Of a stretch of 64,000 bases of DNA, positions 38,139 to 45,689 are shown one piece after another. This DNA comes from an uncultured Erysipelotrichaceae bacterium (GTDB taxonomy: Bacteria > Bacillota_I > Bacilli_A > RFN20 > CAG-826), in NCBI GenBank assembly GCA_902802905.1, contig CADCNT010000010.1:1-64000 (forward strand). The letters are read 5' to 3'. The notes beneath the pieces were generated by a model. It made no database searches and was not told where the DNA came from. It was given only the letters and a program-made list of their open reading frames with translations. A program made the position numbers and the translations under genes. Numbering within the stretch: the stretch's first letter is position 1; the number at the start of each line of letters is the position of its first letter.

Positions 38139-38957
38139 ATGAACTTCATTGATTCTAAATTTGTAAAAGAAATAAGTGAAATAACCGATAACATGTATCG
38201 TCAAGGCTGGGATGAACGTAATGGCGGAAATATCTCATATATGATTGATGAAGAATATGTTAGAGAATATTTTCCTAAAGACATTTTTATTAGAGACATT
38301 GAACTTGGTTTTACCGCTGATGAGTTGCTTATAGGCAAGTACTTTTTAGTTACTGGAACTGGTAAATACTTTAGGAACATCATTAAAGATCCTGAGAATA
38401 ATTTAGGATTAGTAAAAATAGATGATAGCGGCCATGTTGCTCATCTTATTTGGGGATATAAATGTGGTGGCAAGATGACAAGCGAATTTCCAGCTCACTT
38501 AATGAGCCACGCGGCAAGATTAAAAGTAAATCCAAAAAATCGAATAGTAATGCACACTCACCCAACATATACAATCTGTATGGGAGCATGTTTGCCAGTT
38601 GATGATATTGTCTTCACAAGAAAACTTTGGAAATCAAACACTGAAGCAGTAGTGGTTTTCCCTGAAGGCATAGGCGTACTTCCTTGCATGATTTGTGGCA
38701 CAAACGAAATTGGAGAGGCTACTGCTGAAAAAATGAAAGAATATCGTTTAGTTTCTTGGACTAACCATGGAATATATGGTGTTGGCGAAACTATCGATGA
38801 AGCTTTTGGCTTAATTGAAACTGTAGAGAAGACCGCTCAGATTTATATGATTAGCCTTGGCCATGTTGTTAATGAAATTCCTGATGAAGTTATTATTGGT
38901 TTAGCAAAGCTATGGAATTTAAAAATGAAACCAGGTGTTATTGATGATAAAAAATAA
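38139..38957 (+). CDS. rhaD: Class II aldolase, rhamnulose/fuculose-1-phosphate aldolase type
   Basis: Splits a 6-deoxyketose-1-phosphate into DHAP and L-lactaldehyde. 272 residues, resembling RhaD (about 275) more than the shorter FucA (about 215). GGNIS is at 29-33, catalytic Glu116 lies in SEFPAH, zinc ligands are His139 and His141 in MHTHP, and a third His is in NHGIYG. No rhamnose isomerase is present here but fucose isomerase is, so in this cluster it probably cleaves L-fuculose-1-phosphate. AAGGAG precedes the ATG. It overlaps the kinase that follows. Confidence 0.85.
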   Translation: MNFIDSKFVKEISEITDNMYRQGWDERNGGNISYMIDEEYVREYFPKDIFIRDIELGFTADELLIGKYFLVTGTGKYFRNIIKDPENNLGLVKIDDSGHVAHLIWGYKCGGKMTSEFPAHLMSHAARLKVNPKNRIVMHTHPTYTICMGACLPVDDIVFTRKLWKSNTEAVVVFPEGIGVLPCMICGTNEIGEATAEKMKEYRLVSWTNHGIYGVGETIDEAFGLIETVEKTAQIYMISLGHVVNEIPDEVIIGLAKLWNLKMKPGVIDDKK

Positions 38958-40254
38958 GTATTATCTCGCTATTGATTTAGGTGCCTCTGGTGGCAGACAC
39001 ATCATTGGTTATCAGAGAAACGATAAAATCGTTTTAAAAGAAGTATATCGTTTCAAAACAATGATGGAAGATACTGCTGATGGTTTTGTGTGGAACCATG
39101 TTCGTATCTTTAATGAGATAATTCACGGGATAAAAAAAGCATTTGAGTTATATCCAGAGATTGTTTCTTTAGCAATCGATACTTGGGGTGTTGATTATGT
39201 ACTTTTAAACGGAGATAAACCAATGCCTCCGTTTTATGCATATCGAAATAAACGTAATATCGCTTCTAGCGAGCATGTTAATAAAATCATTCCTTTTGCA
39301 GAATTATATAAAATGACTGGCGCGCAATTTGCAACATATAACACTATTTATCAGCTATATGCAGATAAAAGAGAAGGCAGATTACTAAACGCTACTGATT
39401 ATTTGATGATACCTAGTTATTACACATATAAGTTAACAGGTATAAAGACTCACGAATACACTGATGAATCTACAACATCACTTTTAAATCCATTAACAGG
39501 GCAATATGCATATCCACTAATTGATTTATTAGACTTGCCAAGAAGACTATTTGGCAAAATTATGTTTGCTGGTAACTATGTTGGAGAATTACTTCCAGAA
39601 ATTCAGAAGAAAGTTGGGGGTAACTGCAAAGTTGTTTTGTGTGCGTCTCATGACACCGCTAGCGCTTTTGAATCTACCGATATCGATGAAGAATCTGTCT
39701 TTATTTCTAGTGGAACTTGGTCGCTTTTAGGAATAAAAACCGATTCTCCAATCATTTCTGAACAATCACTAAAAGCAAACTACACTAATGAAGGTGGAGT
39801 TGGCTACATTAGGTTTTTAAAAAACATTATGGGTATGTGGGTTGCTAATAGTCTTAAAAACCAATTACATCTAGCACATGCTTATATAGACAAGCACATA
39901 GATAGTGTTGATTACAAAGTTACATTTGATATAAATGATATCAGCCTTCTTGCTCCTGAAAATATGAAAAAGGCTTTATTAAAACTATTAGAGAAATGCC
40001 CTCCTCAAAACGATTTGGAACTCTTTGCTTCTATTTATCGTTCGATGGCTATTTCTTATAGTAATGCGATTAAAGAATTAGAGAATATTACAAATAGAAC
40101 ATTTAAAAAGATTGTCATCGTTGGTGGTGGTTCTAAAAACAAATATTTAAATAGTCTTGTAGAAGAATATACAGGTAAAAAAGTAATTGTTGGTTCAACA
40201 GAAGCAACAGCGCTTGGTAATATTAAAATGCAAATGAAAGCAAATAAAGACTAA
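38944..40254 (+). CDS. rhaB: Rhamnulokinase-type FGGY sugar kinase
   Basis: 436 residues. Phosphorylates a 6-deoxyketose at C1. The N-terminal ATPase motif LAIDLGASGGRHI and the later SLAIDTWGVDYVLL and SSGTWSLLGI are characteristic of RhaB. The second ATP site is VIVGGGSKNKYLN. The ATG at 38944 has AGGTG upstream and overlaps the aldolase gene by 14 bases; a GTG start at 38935 is possible. With FucI upstream its natural substrate may be L-fuculose. It is the last gene of the fucose block, followed by a terminator. Confidence 0.86.
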   Translation: MIKNKYYLAIDLGASGGRHIIGYQRNDKIVLKEVYRFKTMMEDTADGFVWNHVRIFNEIIHGIKKAFELYPEIVSLAIDTWGVDYVLLNGDKPMPPFYAYRNKRNIASSEHVNKIIPFAELYKMTGAQFATYNTIYQLYADKREGRLLNATDYLMIPSYYTYKLTGIKTHEYTDESTTSLLNPLTGQYAYPLIDLLDLPRRLFGKIMFAGNYVGELLPEIQKKVGGNCKVVLCASHDTASAFESTDIDEESVFISSGTWSLLGIKTDSPIISEQSLKANYTNEGGVGYIRFLKNIMGMWVANSLKNQLHLAHAYIDKHIDSVDYKVTFDINDISLLAPENMKKALLKLLEKCPPQNDLELFASIYRSMAISYSNAIKELENITNRTFKKIVIVGGGSKNKYLNSLVEEYTGKKVIVGSTEATALGNIKMQMKANKD

Positions 40255-40273
40255 CTACTAATAACTATGGTTT

Positions 40274-40304
40274 AGCGTCATTATATATGGCGCTTTTTAT
40301 TTTG
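40274..40304. terminator. Terminator between convergent operons
   Basis: AGCGTCAT (40274-40281) pairs with ATGGCGCT (40287-40294) with one G-T pair, followed by TTTTTATTTT. It lies between the + kinase gene and the minus esterase gene and overlaps the end of the latter. Confidence 0.75.
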
Positions 40305-41139
40305 TAGCTCTTTTTAAAGAAGCAAAGGCTTCAAAATATCTTTTTCCTAAAGTCAAAATTGATTCTTTTGAGAAATGGTCTAAATCGCCATTATGAATGG
40401 CTTCTGCATTGCTAGGTAAATCGGAAGTAGAAACAAACGCTGCATTACCGATTTTATTACATACATCGATAGTGGCTTTTTCCACAGCTTCTGTTTCGAC
40501 TAAATAACGTTTTTTCCAATCCCTGCACATGCCGCCAGTGATAATTGGAAAATCAAATTGCTTATATTCTTCTCTAAAGGCTACGAACTGCTTTAAAAGA
40601 TTTGAATAGTAATAGTTGTATCTTTCATCATAAGTAAACTGAGCGTTTTCGAATGCATCATGTTCTCCTTGATGCCAAAGGAAAGCGACTATTCTATTGT
40701 TCTTGTTTAAGGATAGTCCGACATTAACCATGTCTAATATTCTTATATATAATGGGTTACCGACACCATGTTGGTCAAAAGCAAACCCGCTTCCGCCATA
40801 ACCAGTTTTGATTACAAGTATTTTTCTATTTGGGGAATAAAACTGTGATTTTTTATATTCTTCAACAAAGCCAAGTGATAAATCAGCGTTATATTTATCT
40901 TCAGATTTTCTTTCTTGTAGTTCTCTTATTATTGTCTCTACAGGATAGACAAAATCTAGACCACCATAAGATCCATCTTCTTTTAATTTCATTCCGAATT
41001 TATTCTTATCAATTATTTCATAAGCATCAGATATTACTAAAGGCTTACTATCGAGTGAAACACCGTATCCTTCTGCATTGCTTTGACCAGCAAGAATGAT
41101 GATATCAAATTCCATCTTGCTTAAATCATCTTTATTCAT
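40297..41139 (-). CDS. Sialate O-acetylesterase-like enzyme (SASA domain)
   Basis: 280 residues, no signal peptide. It has the nucleophile block LAGQSNAEG with Ser20 and the late block LWHQGEHDA, the two marks of the sialic-acid-specific acetylesterase (SASA/DUF303) family. Such enzymes deacetylate glycans; the substrate need not be sialic acid. AAAGG precedes the ATG. It lies 14 bases after the ROK-SIS gene and is co-transcribed with it on the minus strand, facing the fucose operon. Confidence 0.85.
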   Translation of the reverse strand: MNKDDLSKMEFDIIILAGQSNAEGYGVSLDSKPLVISDAYEIIDKNKFGMKLKEDGSYGGLDFVYPVETIIRELQERKSEDKYNADLSLGFVEEYKKSQFYSPNRKILVIKTGYGGSGFAFDQHGVGNPLYIRILDMVNVGLSLNKNNRIVAFLWHQGEHDAFENAQFTYDERYNYYYSNLLKQFVAFREEYKQFDFPIITGGMCRDWKKRYLVETEAVEKATIDVCNKIGNAAFVSTSDLPSNAEAIHNGDLDHFSKESILTLGKRYFEAFASLKRATK

Positions 41140-41153
41140 ATATTAATTGCCTT

Positions 41154-42692
41154 TTAAATTCTTTTTTCTAACTCTAAACAGATATAGTGATATATTGGCA
41201 AGTGATATTCTTGCACTTTGTATGTTTCTGTTTCTGGCGCTTTAATGCAGACGGAAGATAATCTAGATAGTTCGCTATCGTTTTTGCCGGTTAACGAGAT
41301 AGTCTTAAGCCCCAACGATTTTGCTATCTTAGCGGCGTTAACAACGTTTTTTGAATTCCCTGATGTTGATAACATCAATAAAACATCATTAGGACTATTT
41401 TTAGAATATCCAACAACTTCTTGAGCAAAAATAAAGTCTGGATCTACATCGTTGCTAAAGGCAGTTAAGAAAGCAACTTGAGATGTAAGATCGATACAAG
41501 GGATGCCTAATTGCAATTTGCTTGAAACCTCTTCATTGAATTCTTGATTAATTTTGTTGAATATTTCTTTGTTTAGGGGCGCTCTTTTAACAAATGCTTT
41601 CATTAGTTCAGCAGTGATATGAGCAGCGTCGCTGCTAGAACCGCCATTTCCGCATACCAAAATCTTGCCATTGTTTTTATAGCAGCTTTCTAAGATATCA
41701 ATCGCATGTTCAATGTTCTCTTTTTGGTTACTTAATTCTGGATAACGTTCATAAAATGTCTTCATATCATCACCTACTGTTATTCCCATTAACGAAGAAT
41801 AGTCATCTATTTGTTCTTGTAGCATTGAAGGCACAACCCTGCATGCTTCAAAGTTATTTTTGATTGTGTTATTTTTAACGGATTCTAATACTTTCTTTTC
41901 CAGTATGTCTATACATCTTGGATAGATACCTCCTATAACCACTAAATCTAGATTTAAGATATCTATCAAAACAGAAATGGTTTCTCCTAATCTCTTAGCG
42001 ACTTCATCTAATACTTCTATAGCTACTTTATCGCCTAATCTTGCTTCATCTGCAATGTCTTTAGTTGTAAGTGTTTGATACTTATTAAGAGCGGTGGACT
42101 TGTCTTTGATATATTCTTTTGCCCAAAGAGGAATGTTGCCTCCTGCGACAAACCCTTCAACTGAACCAGCTTTGTTATAACCAACTGGACCAATTTCACT
42201 TAAACGAACGTGACCAATTTCTCCTGCCATCCCATTATGACCTACATAAAGCTTGTCGTTTAGAATTAATCCGCTTCCTATACCAGTGCCAAAGGTTAGA
42301 TATGCCATATTGTGATAGCCTTTTCCAGCACCGAGTTTATATTCTGCTAGCGCACATGCATCTGCATCGTTAAGCATATAAACGTCAGTGTGATACTTTT
42401 GTTTTAAAAGATTTACTATTGGGAAATTATCAAAGCCAGGCAGATGTGGTGGCTTTAATAACAACCCTTTATTGATATCTAATGGACCTCCAACAGAAAT
42501 AGAGATAGCTTCTGCTGAATAAGGAGATTTATCGATAATTGAATATATTTGTTCCATTTCTTTTTCTGGATTATTAGGGAATGAAGCAAAAACTACTTTT
42601 TCGATATTAGAAAAGCCACCATCATAAAAGGCGTGTGTTACAGCGGTTTTTGTGCCGCCTATTGATATTCCAAAAACACTGATCTTTTTCAT
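41154..42692 (-). CDS. Fusion of a ROK-family sugar kinase and a GmhA-like SIS isomerase domain
   Basis: 512 residues. Residues 1-305 are a ROK kinase: GISIGGTKTA phosphate loop, catalytic Asp109 in MLNDADA, FGTGIGSGLI, and GHNGMAGEIGHV with His161. The usual ROK zinc site (CxCGxxGCxE) is missing and replaced by GPVGYNKAGSVEG. Residues 320-512 match phosphoheptose isomerase GmhA: GNGGSSSDAAHITAEL, FLTAFSNDVDPDFIFAQ, LSTSGNSKNVV and a late VQEYHLPIYH. A single protein could thus phosphorylate a sugar and isomerise a sugar phosphate. The substrate is unknown. The minus-strand -10 may be TATAAT near 42710. Confidence 0.85.
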   Translation of the reverse strand: MKKISVFGISIGGTKTAVTHAFYDGGFSNIEKVVFASFPNNPEKEMEQIYSIIDKSPYSAEAISISVGGPLDINKGLLLKPPHLPGFDNFPIVNLLKQKYHTDVYMLNDADACALAEYKLGAGKGYHNMAYLTFGTGIGSGLILNDKLYVGHNGMAGEIGHVRLSEIGPVGYNKAGSVEGFVAGGNIPLWAKEYIKDKSTALNKYQTLTTKDIADEARLGDKVAIEVLDEVAKRLGETISVLIDILNLDLVVIGGIYPRCIDILEKKVLESVKNNTIKNNFEACRVVPSMLQEQIDDYSSLMGITVGDDMKTFYERYPELSNQKENIEHAIDILESCYKNNGKILVCGNGGSSSDAAHITAELMKAFVKRAPLNKEIFNKINQEFNEEVSSKLQLGIPCIDLTSQVAFLTAFSNDVDPDFIFAQEVVGYSKNSPNDVLLMLSTSGNSKNVVNAAKIAKSLGLKTISLTGKNDSELSRLSSVCIKAPETETYKVQEYHLPIYHYICLELEKRI

Positions 42693-42810
42693 TGATTATC
42701 GCTATGAATATTATACATTTTATATATAATAAGACTGCTATTTTTTAATAATATTTAGTGTTTAAGTGACATCAGTTGCTTTTTTATAGTGATTATCATT
42801 TATTGCTGTG

Positions 42811-42828
42811 GCATAATTATGCTATAAT
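42811..42828 (+). promoter_or_regulatory. Toxin-antitoxin promoter with operator palindrome
   Basis: GCATAATTATGC at 42811-42822 is a perfect 12-base palindrome directly joined to TATAAT at 42823-42828 (candidate -10), with TTATTG 17 bases upstream as a weak -35. Autorepression of toxin-antitoxin operons through such palindromes is common. AAGAAGGA at 42835 is the ribosome binding site for the antitoxin gene. Confidence 0.65.
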
Positions 42829-42848
42829 TTTGTCAAGAAGGAACAATT

Positions 42849-43112
42849 ATGCCAACAATTATACCAATTAGAGACCTAAGAAATACCAGTGAGATTTCAG
42901 AAATGGCCCACAAAAAACAAGAACCTATTTTTATTACTAAAAACGGATATAGCGATTTAGTTTTAATGAGCACTGAATTATATGAGAAGATTGCTCTTAC
43001 TAATCGTATAGATCAAGCTATTTTTGAATCTGAAGAAGAAGTCTTGAATGGTGCTAAGCCGATTTCTTTAAAAGAAGCAAGGAAACAGCTAGATGGAAAA
43101 TATTACAAATGA
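42849..43112 (+). CDS. Antitoxin, Phd/YefM (RelB-like) family
   Basis: 87 residues. The N-terminal DNA-binding part has PIRDLRNTSEISEMAHKK and EPIFITKNGYSDLVLMS, the standard Phd/YefM pattern. The acidic C-terminal tail (ESEEEVLNGAKPISLKEA) is expected to wrap the toxin. It overlaps the toxin gene by 20 bases. It neutralises the toxin and with it should repress the promoter palindrome upstream. Confidence 0.88.
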   Translation: MPTIIPIRDLRNTSEISEMAHKKQEPIFITKNGYSDLVLMSTELYEKIALTNRIDQAIFESEEEVLNGAKPISLKEARKQLDGKYYK

Positions 43113-43407
43113 ATATGAAATTTTAGTCAATCCTAGGGCATGTAGAGATATTGAAGACATTTATAAATATATATCTTCAGAAATATTGGAACCAATAGTT
43201 GCCAAACAACAAACAGACCGCATTTGGGATGCAATTAGCCTGCTATCTACTTTTCCTTATTCCCATCAGGACAGGATTGTAGGAAGATATGCTGGGAAAG
43301 GCTATAAACAGCTTCTTATAGACAACTATATGGTTATCTATAGAATAACTGAAGATAAAAAAATTGTGACTGTTGTAACAGTTCAATACGCCGGCAGAAA
43401 TATTTAA
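43093..43407 (+). CDS. Toxin, RelE/ParE family
   Basis: 104 residues. It shows the RelE/ParE fold pattern: NPRACRDIEDIYKYISSE, then a long helix, LLSTFPYS, and the C-terminal strands YKQLLIDNYMVIYRI and VTVVTVQYAGRNI. RelE-type members cut mRNA on the ribosome and ParE-type members attack gyrase; sequence alone does not decide which. The overlap with the antitoxin gene supports coupled translation. Confidence 0.87.
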   Translation: MENITNEYEILVNPRACRDIEDIYKYISSEILEPIVAKQQTDRIWDAISLLSTFPYSHQDRIVGRYAGKGYKQLLIDNYMVIYRITEDKKIVTVVTVQYAGRNI

Positions 43408-43634
43408 TTGCTATTAAATAGACATAGTAGCTAATAAATAACACTTGGGTGGATATGAAAATCACTCTCGCTAGTAAGCGGAGTTCTTTATGTATATGTT
43501 CAATAGAAGAACGAGTATTTATAAACAAGTGGTGGAACATATATTCATACTATAATCCGATGTTGCATAAATAGATGCTTGTTTGTTTATAGTTATTGAA
43601 AATAAAGCTCCAATTGATTATGATAATTAGCACT
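43408..43634. other. Intergenic stretch without recognised feature
   Basis: 227 bases between the toxin gene and the tRNA. I see no conserved reading frame, terminator or repeat; a 21-codon frame near 43493 has no ribosome binding site. It presumably contains the tRNA promoter. Confidence 0.5.
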
Positions 43635-43710
43635 GGGTCTGTAGCTCACCTGGGAGAGCGTATCGTTCGCAACGATAAGGTAGGGAGTTCGAGCCTCCTC
43701 AGATCCACCA
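43635..43710 (+). tRNA. tRNA-Ala (anticodon CGC)
   Basis: A full 76-base cloverleaf. The acceptor GGGTCTG pairs with CAGATCC, including the G3-T70 pair that is the identity mark of alanine tRNA. The D arm is GCTC/GAGC, the anticodon stem TATCG/CGATA with loop TTCGCAA (anticodon CGC, reads GCG), and the T arm GGGAG/CTCCT with loop TTCGAGC. Encoded ACCA ends it at 43710. Confidence 0.93.
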
Positions 43711-43782
43711 AAATAGTGAAAAATGTTGTTGTCTAAAGTCACTTATTCGAAATTGGACAAAACGACTTATCCAGCATAGATT

Positions 43783-43805
43783 AGGCCTCTTATGAGGTCT
43801 TTTCT
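43783..43805 (+). terminator. Terminator ahead of the peptide array
   Basis: AGGCCTC (43783-43789) pairs with GAGGTCT (43794-43800), then TTTTC. The flank CGACTTAT-CA-CATAGAT is shared with the terminator at 46336, suggesting duplication. Confidence 0.7.
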
Positions 43806-43825
43806 TTGACCTTTATTATTTCTTG

Positions 43826-43857
43826 TGTGACACTTTTGTGACAACCACTGTGATAAT
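43826..43857 (+). promoter_or_regulatory. Shared direct-repeat promoter, copy 1
   Basis: TGTGACAC at 43826, TGTGACA at 43837 and TGTGATAAT at 43849, so repeats are 11 and 12 bases apart. GATAAT is the -10. It precedes the first two peptide genes. No -35 at normal distance. Confidence 0.8.
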
Positions 43858-43886
43858 ATAAAATCAACTAAGGAGATATTATGCAT

Positions 43887-44174
43887 ATGAAACAAGATTT
43901 ATTAAAAGGTTTAACTAAAGAACAAATCGCAAAAGTTAAAGCATGCAAAAATCATGAAGAACTATTAGCGTTAGCAAAAGAAGAAGGCATTGAATTAACT
44001 GATGAACAACTATCCGCTATTAGTGGTGGTGGTGTCTGTAGTGTTGCTTCAGATGTTGGAGATTTTTTTAATCCATTTGATTGTCCAGAGTGTGGAAGCA
44101 ACAAAGTTGAGGCAGTGAAAGGCAAAGGTAATCTATTCCAATGCCAAAGCTGCGGATTTAAATGGAGAGAGTAA
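43887..44174 (+). CDS. Nif11-type leader / zinc-ribbon core peptide 1
   Basis: 95-residue precursor. Leader 1-48: MKQDLLKGLTKEQIAKVKAC, then EELLALAKEEGIELTDEQ, ending ISGG, the Nif11-like leader class cut after Gly-Gly by C39 peptidases. Core: a fifth Cys two residues after the GGG, a GDFFNPFDCPECG segment, and a second knuckle CQSCGFKW, so CxxC and CxxC as in a small zinc ribbon. The ATG at 43887 gives the start shared by the family; ATG 43881 is 5 bases after AGGAG and also possible. It lies 7 bases before peptide 2. Expected to be exported by 56874/59062. Confidence 0.85.
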   Translation: MKQDLLKGLTKEQIAKVKACKNHEELLALAKEEGIELTDEQLSAISGGGVCSVASDVGDFFNPFDCPECGSNKVEAVKGKGNLFQCQSCGFKWRE

Positions 44175-44181
44175 AGATTCC

Positions 44182-44475
44182 ATGAAACAAGATTTATTAA
44201 AAGGCTTAACTAAAGAACAAATCGCAAAAGTTAAAGCATGTAAAAACCACGATGAGCTTTTAAGCCTTGCTAAAGAAGAAGGCATTGAGCTCACTGATGA
44301 ACAATTACAAGTCGTTAGTGGTGGCGGCGCCTGCAGTGCTATTTCCAGTATTGGCGATAAAATCAATCCATGGGATTGCCCAAGATGCGGTGCGAACAAA
44401 CCTGTAAAAGATGGCAGGACCTACACTTGCGAGAAGTGCGGCTACACATGGACAGACAATAGTTCACCAATTTAA
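44182..44475 (+). CDS. Nif11-type leader / zinc-ribbon core peptide 2
   Basis: 97 residues, in one unit with peptide 1. The leader is nearly identical in DNA to peptide 1 for the first 60 bases, evidence of recent tandem duplication. Cleavage motif VSGGG. Core: GACS just after GG, then GDKINPWDCPRCG, and CEKCGYTW, ending in a polar tail. It shares the 15-residue linker type of peptides 1 and 7. The core has diverged while the leader has not, as expected for RiPP precursors. Confidence 0.85.
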   Translation: MKQDLLKGLTKEQIAKVKACKNHDELLSLAKEEGIELTDEQLQVVSGGGACSAISSIGDKINPWDCPRCGANKPVKDGRTYTCEKCGYTWTDNSSPI

Positions 44476-44500
44476 TAAAAACGTTAATTATTCTATCGTG

Positions 44501-44529
44501 ACCGAGTGAAATATCTCGGTTTTTCTTTT
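44501..44529 (+). terminator. Terminator after peptides 1 and 2
   Basis: ACCGAG pairs with CTCGGT across TGAAATAT, followed by TTTTCTTTT. It is similar to the terminator at 47912. Confidence 0.75.
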
Positions 44530-44647
44530 GCTTGCTCGTATTCGAGCCACGTGGCGCGTTTCTTTTATTAATAAAAACTAATTACTATCGGGTAGAATTA
44601 ACGTGTTAATAGAGAAAAAAATATGAAAGCAAGATTAATATTTCTTG

Positions 44648-44679
44648 TGTGACACTTTTGTGGCGATTACCGTGATAAC
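44648..44679 (+). promoter_or_regulatory. Shared direct-repeat promoter, copy 2
   Basis: TGTGACAC at 44648, TGTGGCG at 44659 and CGTGATAAC at 44671, with the same 11/12 spacing. It precedes peptide 3. The second repeat has changed slightly. Confidence 0.75.
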
Positions 44680-44707
44680 ATATTATTATTCAAGGAGAAT
44701 ATAGCTT

Positions 44708-44995
44708 ATGAAGCAAGATTTATTAAAAGGTTTAACTGACGAACAAATCGCTAAAGTTCAAGCATGTAAAGATCGCGAAGAATTGTTATTATTAGCAAAA
44801 TCTGAAGGGATTGAACTTACCGATGAACAACTAGAAGCTGTTAATGGTGGAGCGTGTTCTAACACAGATAATTGTCCGCCATGTCCATCATGTCGAAGCA
44901 CTAATGTTAAATTAAGACAATCTGGCAAGATTTTAAAAAAATACAAGTGTAATGATTGTGGTAAAGAGTTCCAAACAGAATATACAAGCAAATAA
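44708..44995 (+). CDS. Nif11-type leader / zinc-ribbon core peptide 3
   Basis: 95 residues. Leader MKQDLLKGLTDEQIAKVQAC with the conserved leader Cys, then EELLLLAKSEGIELTDEQ and VNGG. Here only two glycines and Asn instead of Ser precede the cut. Core: ACSN after GG, then an extra Cys in DNCPPCPSC and a second knuckle CNDCGKEF; Trp is replaced by Phe. It is the most cysteine-rich of the short-linker type. AAGGAG at 44693-44698 sits 9 bases ahead of the ATG. Followed by a 160-base gap with a decayed terminator-like block. Confidence 0.82.
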   Translation: MKQDLLKGLTDEQIAKVQACKDREELLLLAKSEGIELTDEQLEAVNGGACSNTDNCPPCPSCRSTNVKLRQSGKILKKYKCNDCGKEFQTEYTSK

Positions 44996-45105
44996 ACTAA
45001 CTGCCTTCAAACTTAATCAATATAAAATAAAAGCCGGGTGTAAAAGTGAACTAGTCGAACAAAAACAAACATATATCGTTAAAGATTTATTGGAAGCGGA
45101 AGGTC

Positions 45106-45135
45106 TTGTTTAGGAGTTATTTATTTTGCTACAAT
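45106..45135 (+). promoter_or_regulatory. Candidate promoter of the TerB-like gene
   Basis: TTGTTT at 45106-45111 and an extended -10 TGCTACAAT ending at 45135, spaced 18 bases. The TGTG repeat motif of its neighbours is absent, so this gene is probably regulated differently. Confidence 0.5.
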
Positions 45136-45155
45136 AAACTCAAAGGGGAATTAAA

Positions 45156-45590
45156 ATGACGTTTAACGAAATTTACAGCACGTACTTAAATTATTCACAA
45201 GATGAAAAAATCGCACTTGCAAAAGGCGCGACAGTTGAATTGCTTAAGTTTTTCCAAAAAGTTGGCTTGACGGAAGACAATCCTGAATTAGTTCAATCTT
45301 TCTTTCATACATTGCTTTCACTCTTCATTGGTGCAGATGGTAAAATCACCTCTAATGAAGCTGCAATTTATAATGAGATTTTTGGAACAAACTATCGTCC
45401 ATCCGAAATGGTAGGATTTGTTGGTGAAGTTATTAAAGAAACAGATAATTTTATTGACATAGATTCATTTATCGACCAAATGAATCAAGAACAAAAAACA
45501 TTATGCTGCTATATTATTTTAGCGATTATAACAGCTGATGGAAACGTTACCGCTGAAGAATCTGCCGCATTTGAAAGAATCTTAGCTTAA
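45156..45590 (+). CDS. TerB-like protein
   Basis: 144 residues, all-helical. Two acidic motifs, IGADGKITSNEAAIYNEIFG (about 62-81) and TADGNVTAEESAAFERIL, are typical of the TerB/DjlA-like tellurite-resistance fold, which binds metal through these acidic residues. There is no signal peptide or membrane helix. It lies inside the peptide array but under its own promoter, with ribosome site AAAGGGG. A role in metal handling or self-protection is possible but not shown. Confidence 0.7.
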   Translation: MTFNEIYSTYLNYSQDEKIALAKGATVELLKFFQKVGLTEDNPELVQSFFHTLLSLFIGADGKITSNEAAIYNEIFGTNYRPSEMVGFVGEVIKETDNFIDIDSFIDQMNQEQKTLCCYIILAIITADGNVTAEESAAFERILA

Positions 45591-45610
45591 TTTCTAAAGG
45601 TAAACATAAG

Positions 45611-45637
45611 ACACTCCTAAAAAATGGGGTGTTTTTA
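45611..45637 (+). terminator. Terminator after the TerB-like gene
   Basis: ACACTCC pairs with GGGGTGT (one G-T pair), followed by TTTTTA. Confidence 0.7.
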
Positions 45638-45689
45638 TTATAGAACATTATCAAATCAATTATGTTAAAATATCAATAAGGGAATAATA

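Noticed and set aside
44537-44556. TTCGAGCC stretch resembling a tRNA T-arm, possible att-like remnant of the tRNA at 43635
   Set aside because: Only eight bases match, the flanks do not pair as a T-arm, and such a match is expected by chance.
44622-44651. Mini frame ATGAAAGCAAG resembling the start of a peptide gene
   Set aside because: It ends after nine codons inside the shared promoter. It may be a decayed leader, but the similarity is too short to call.
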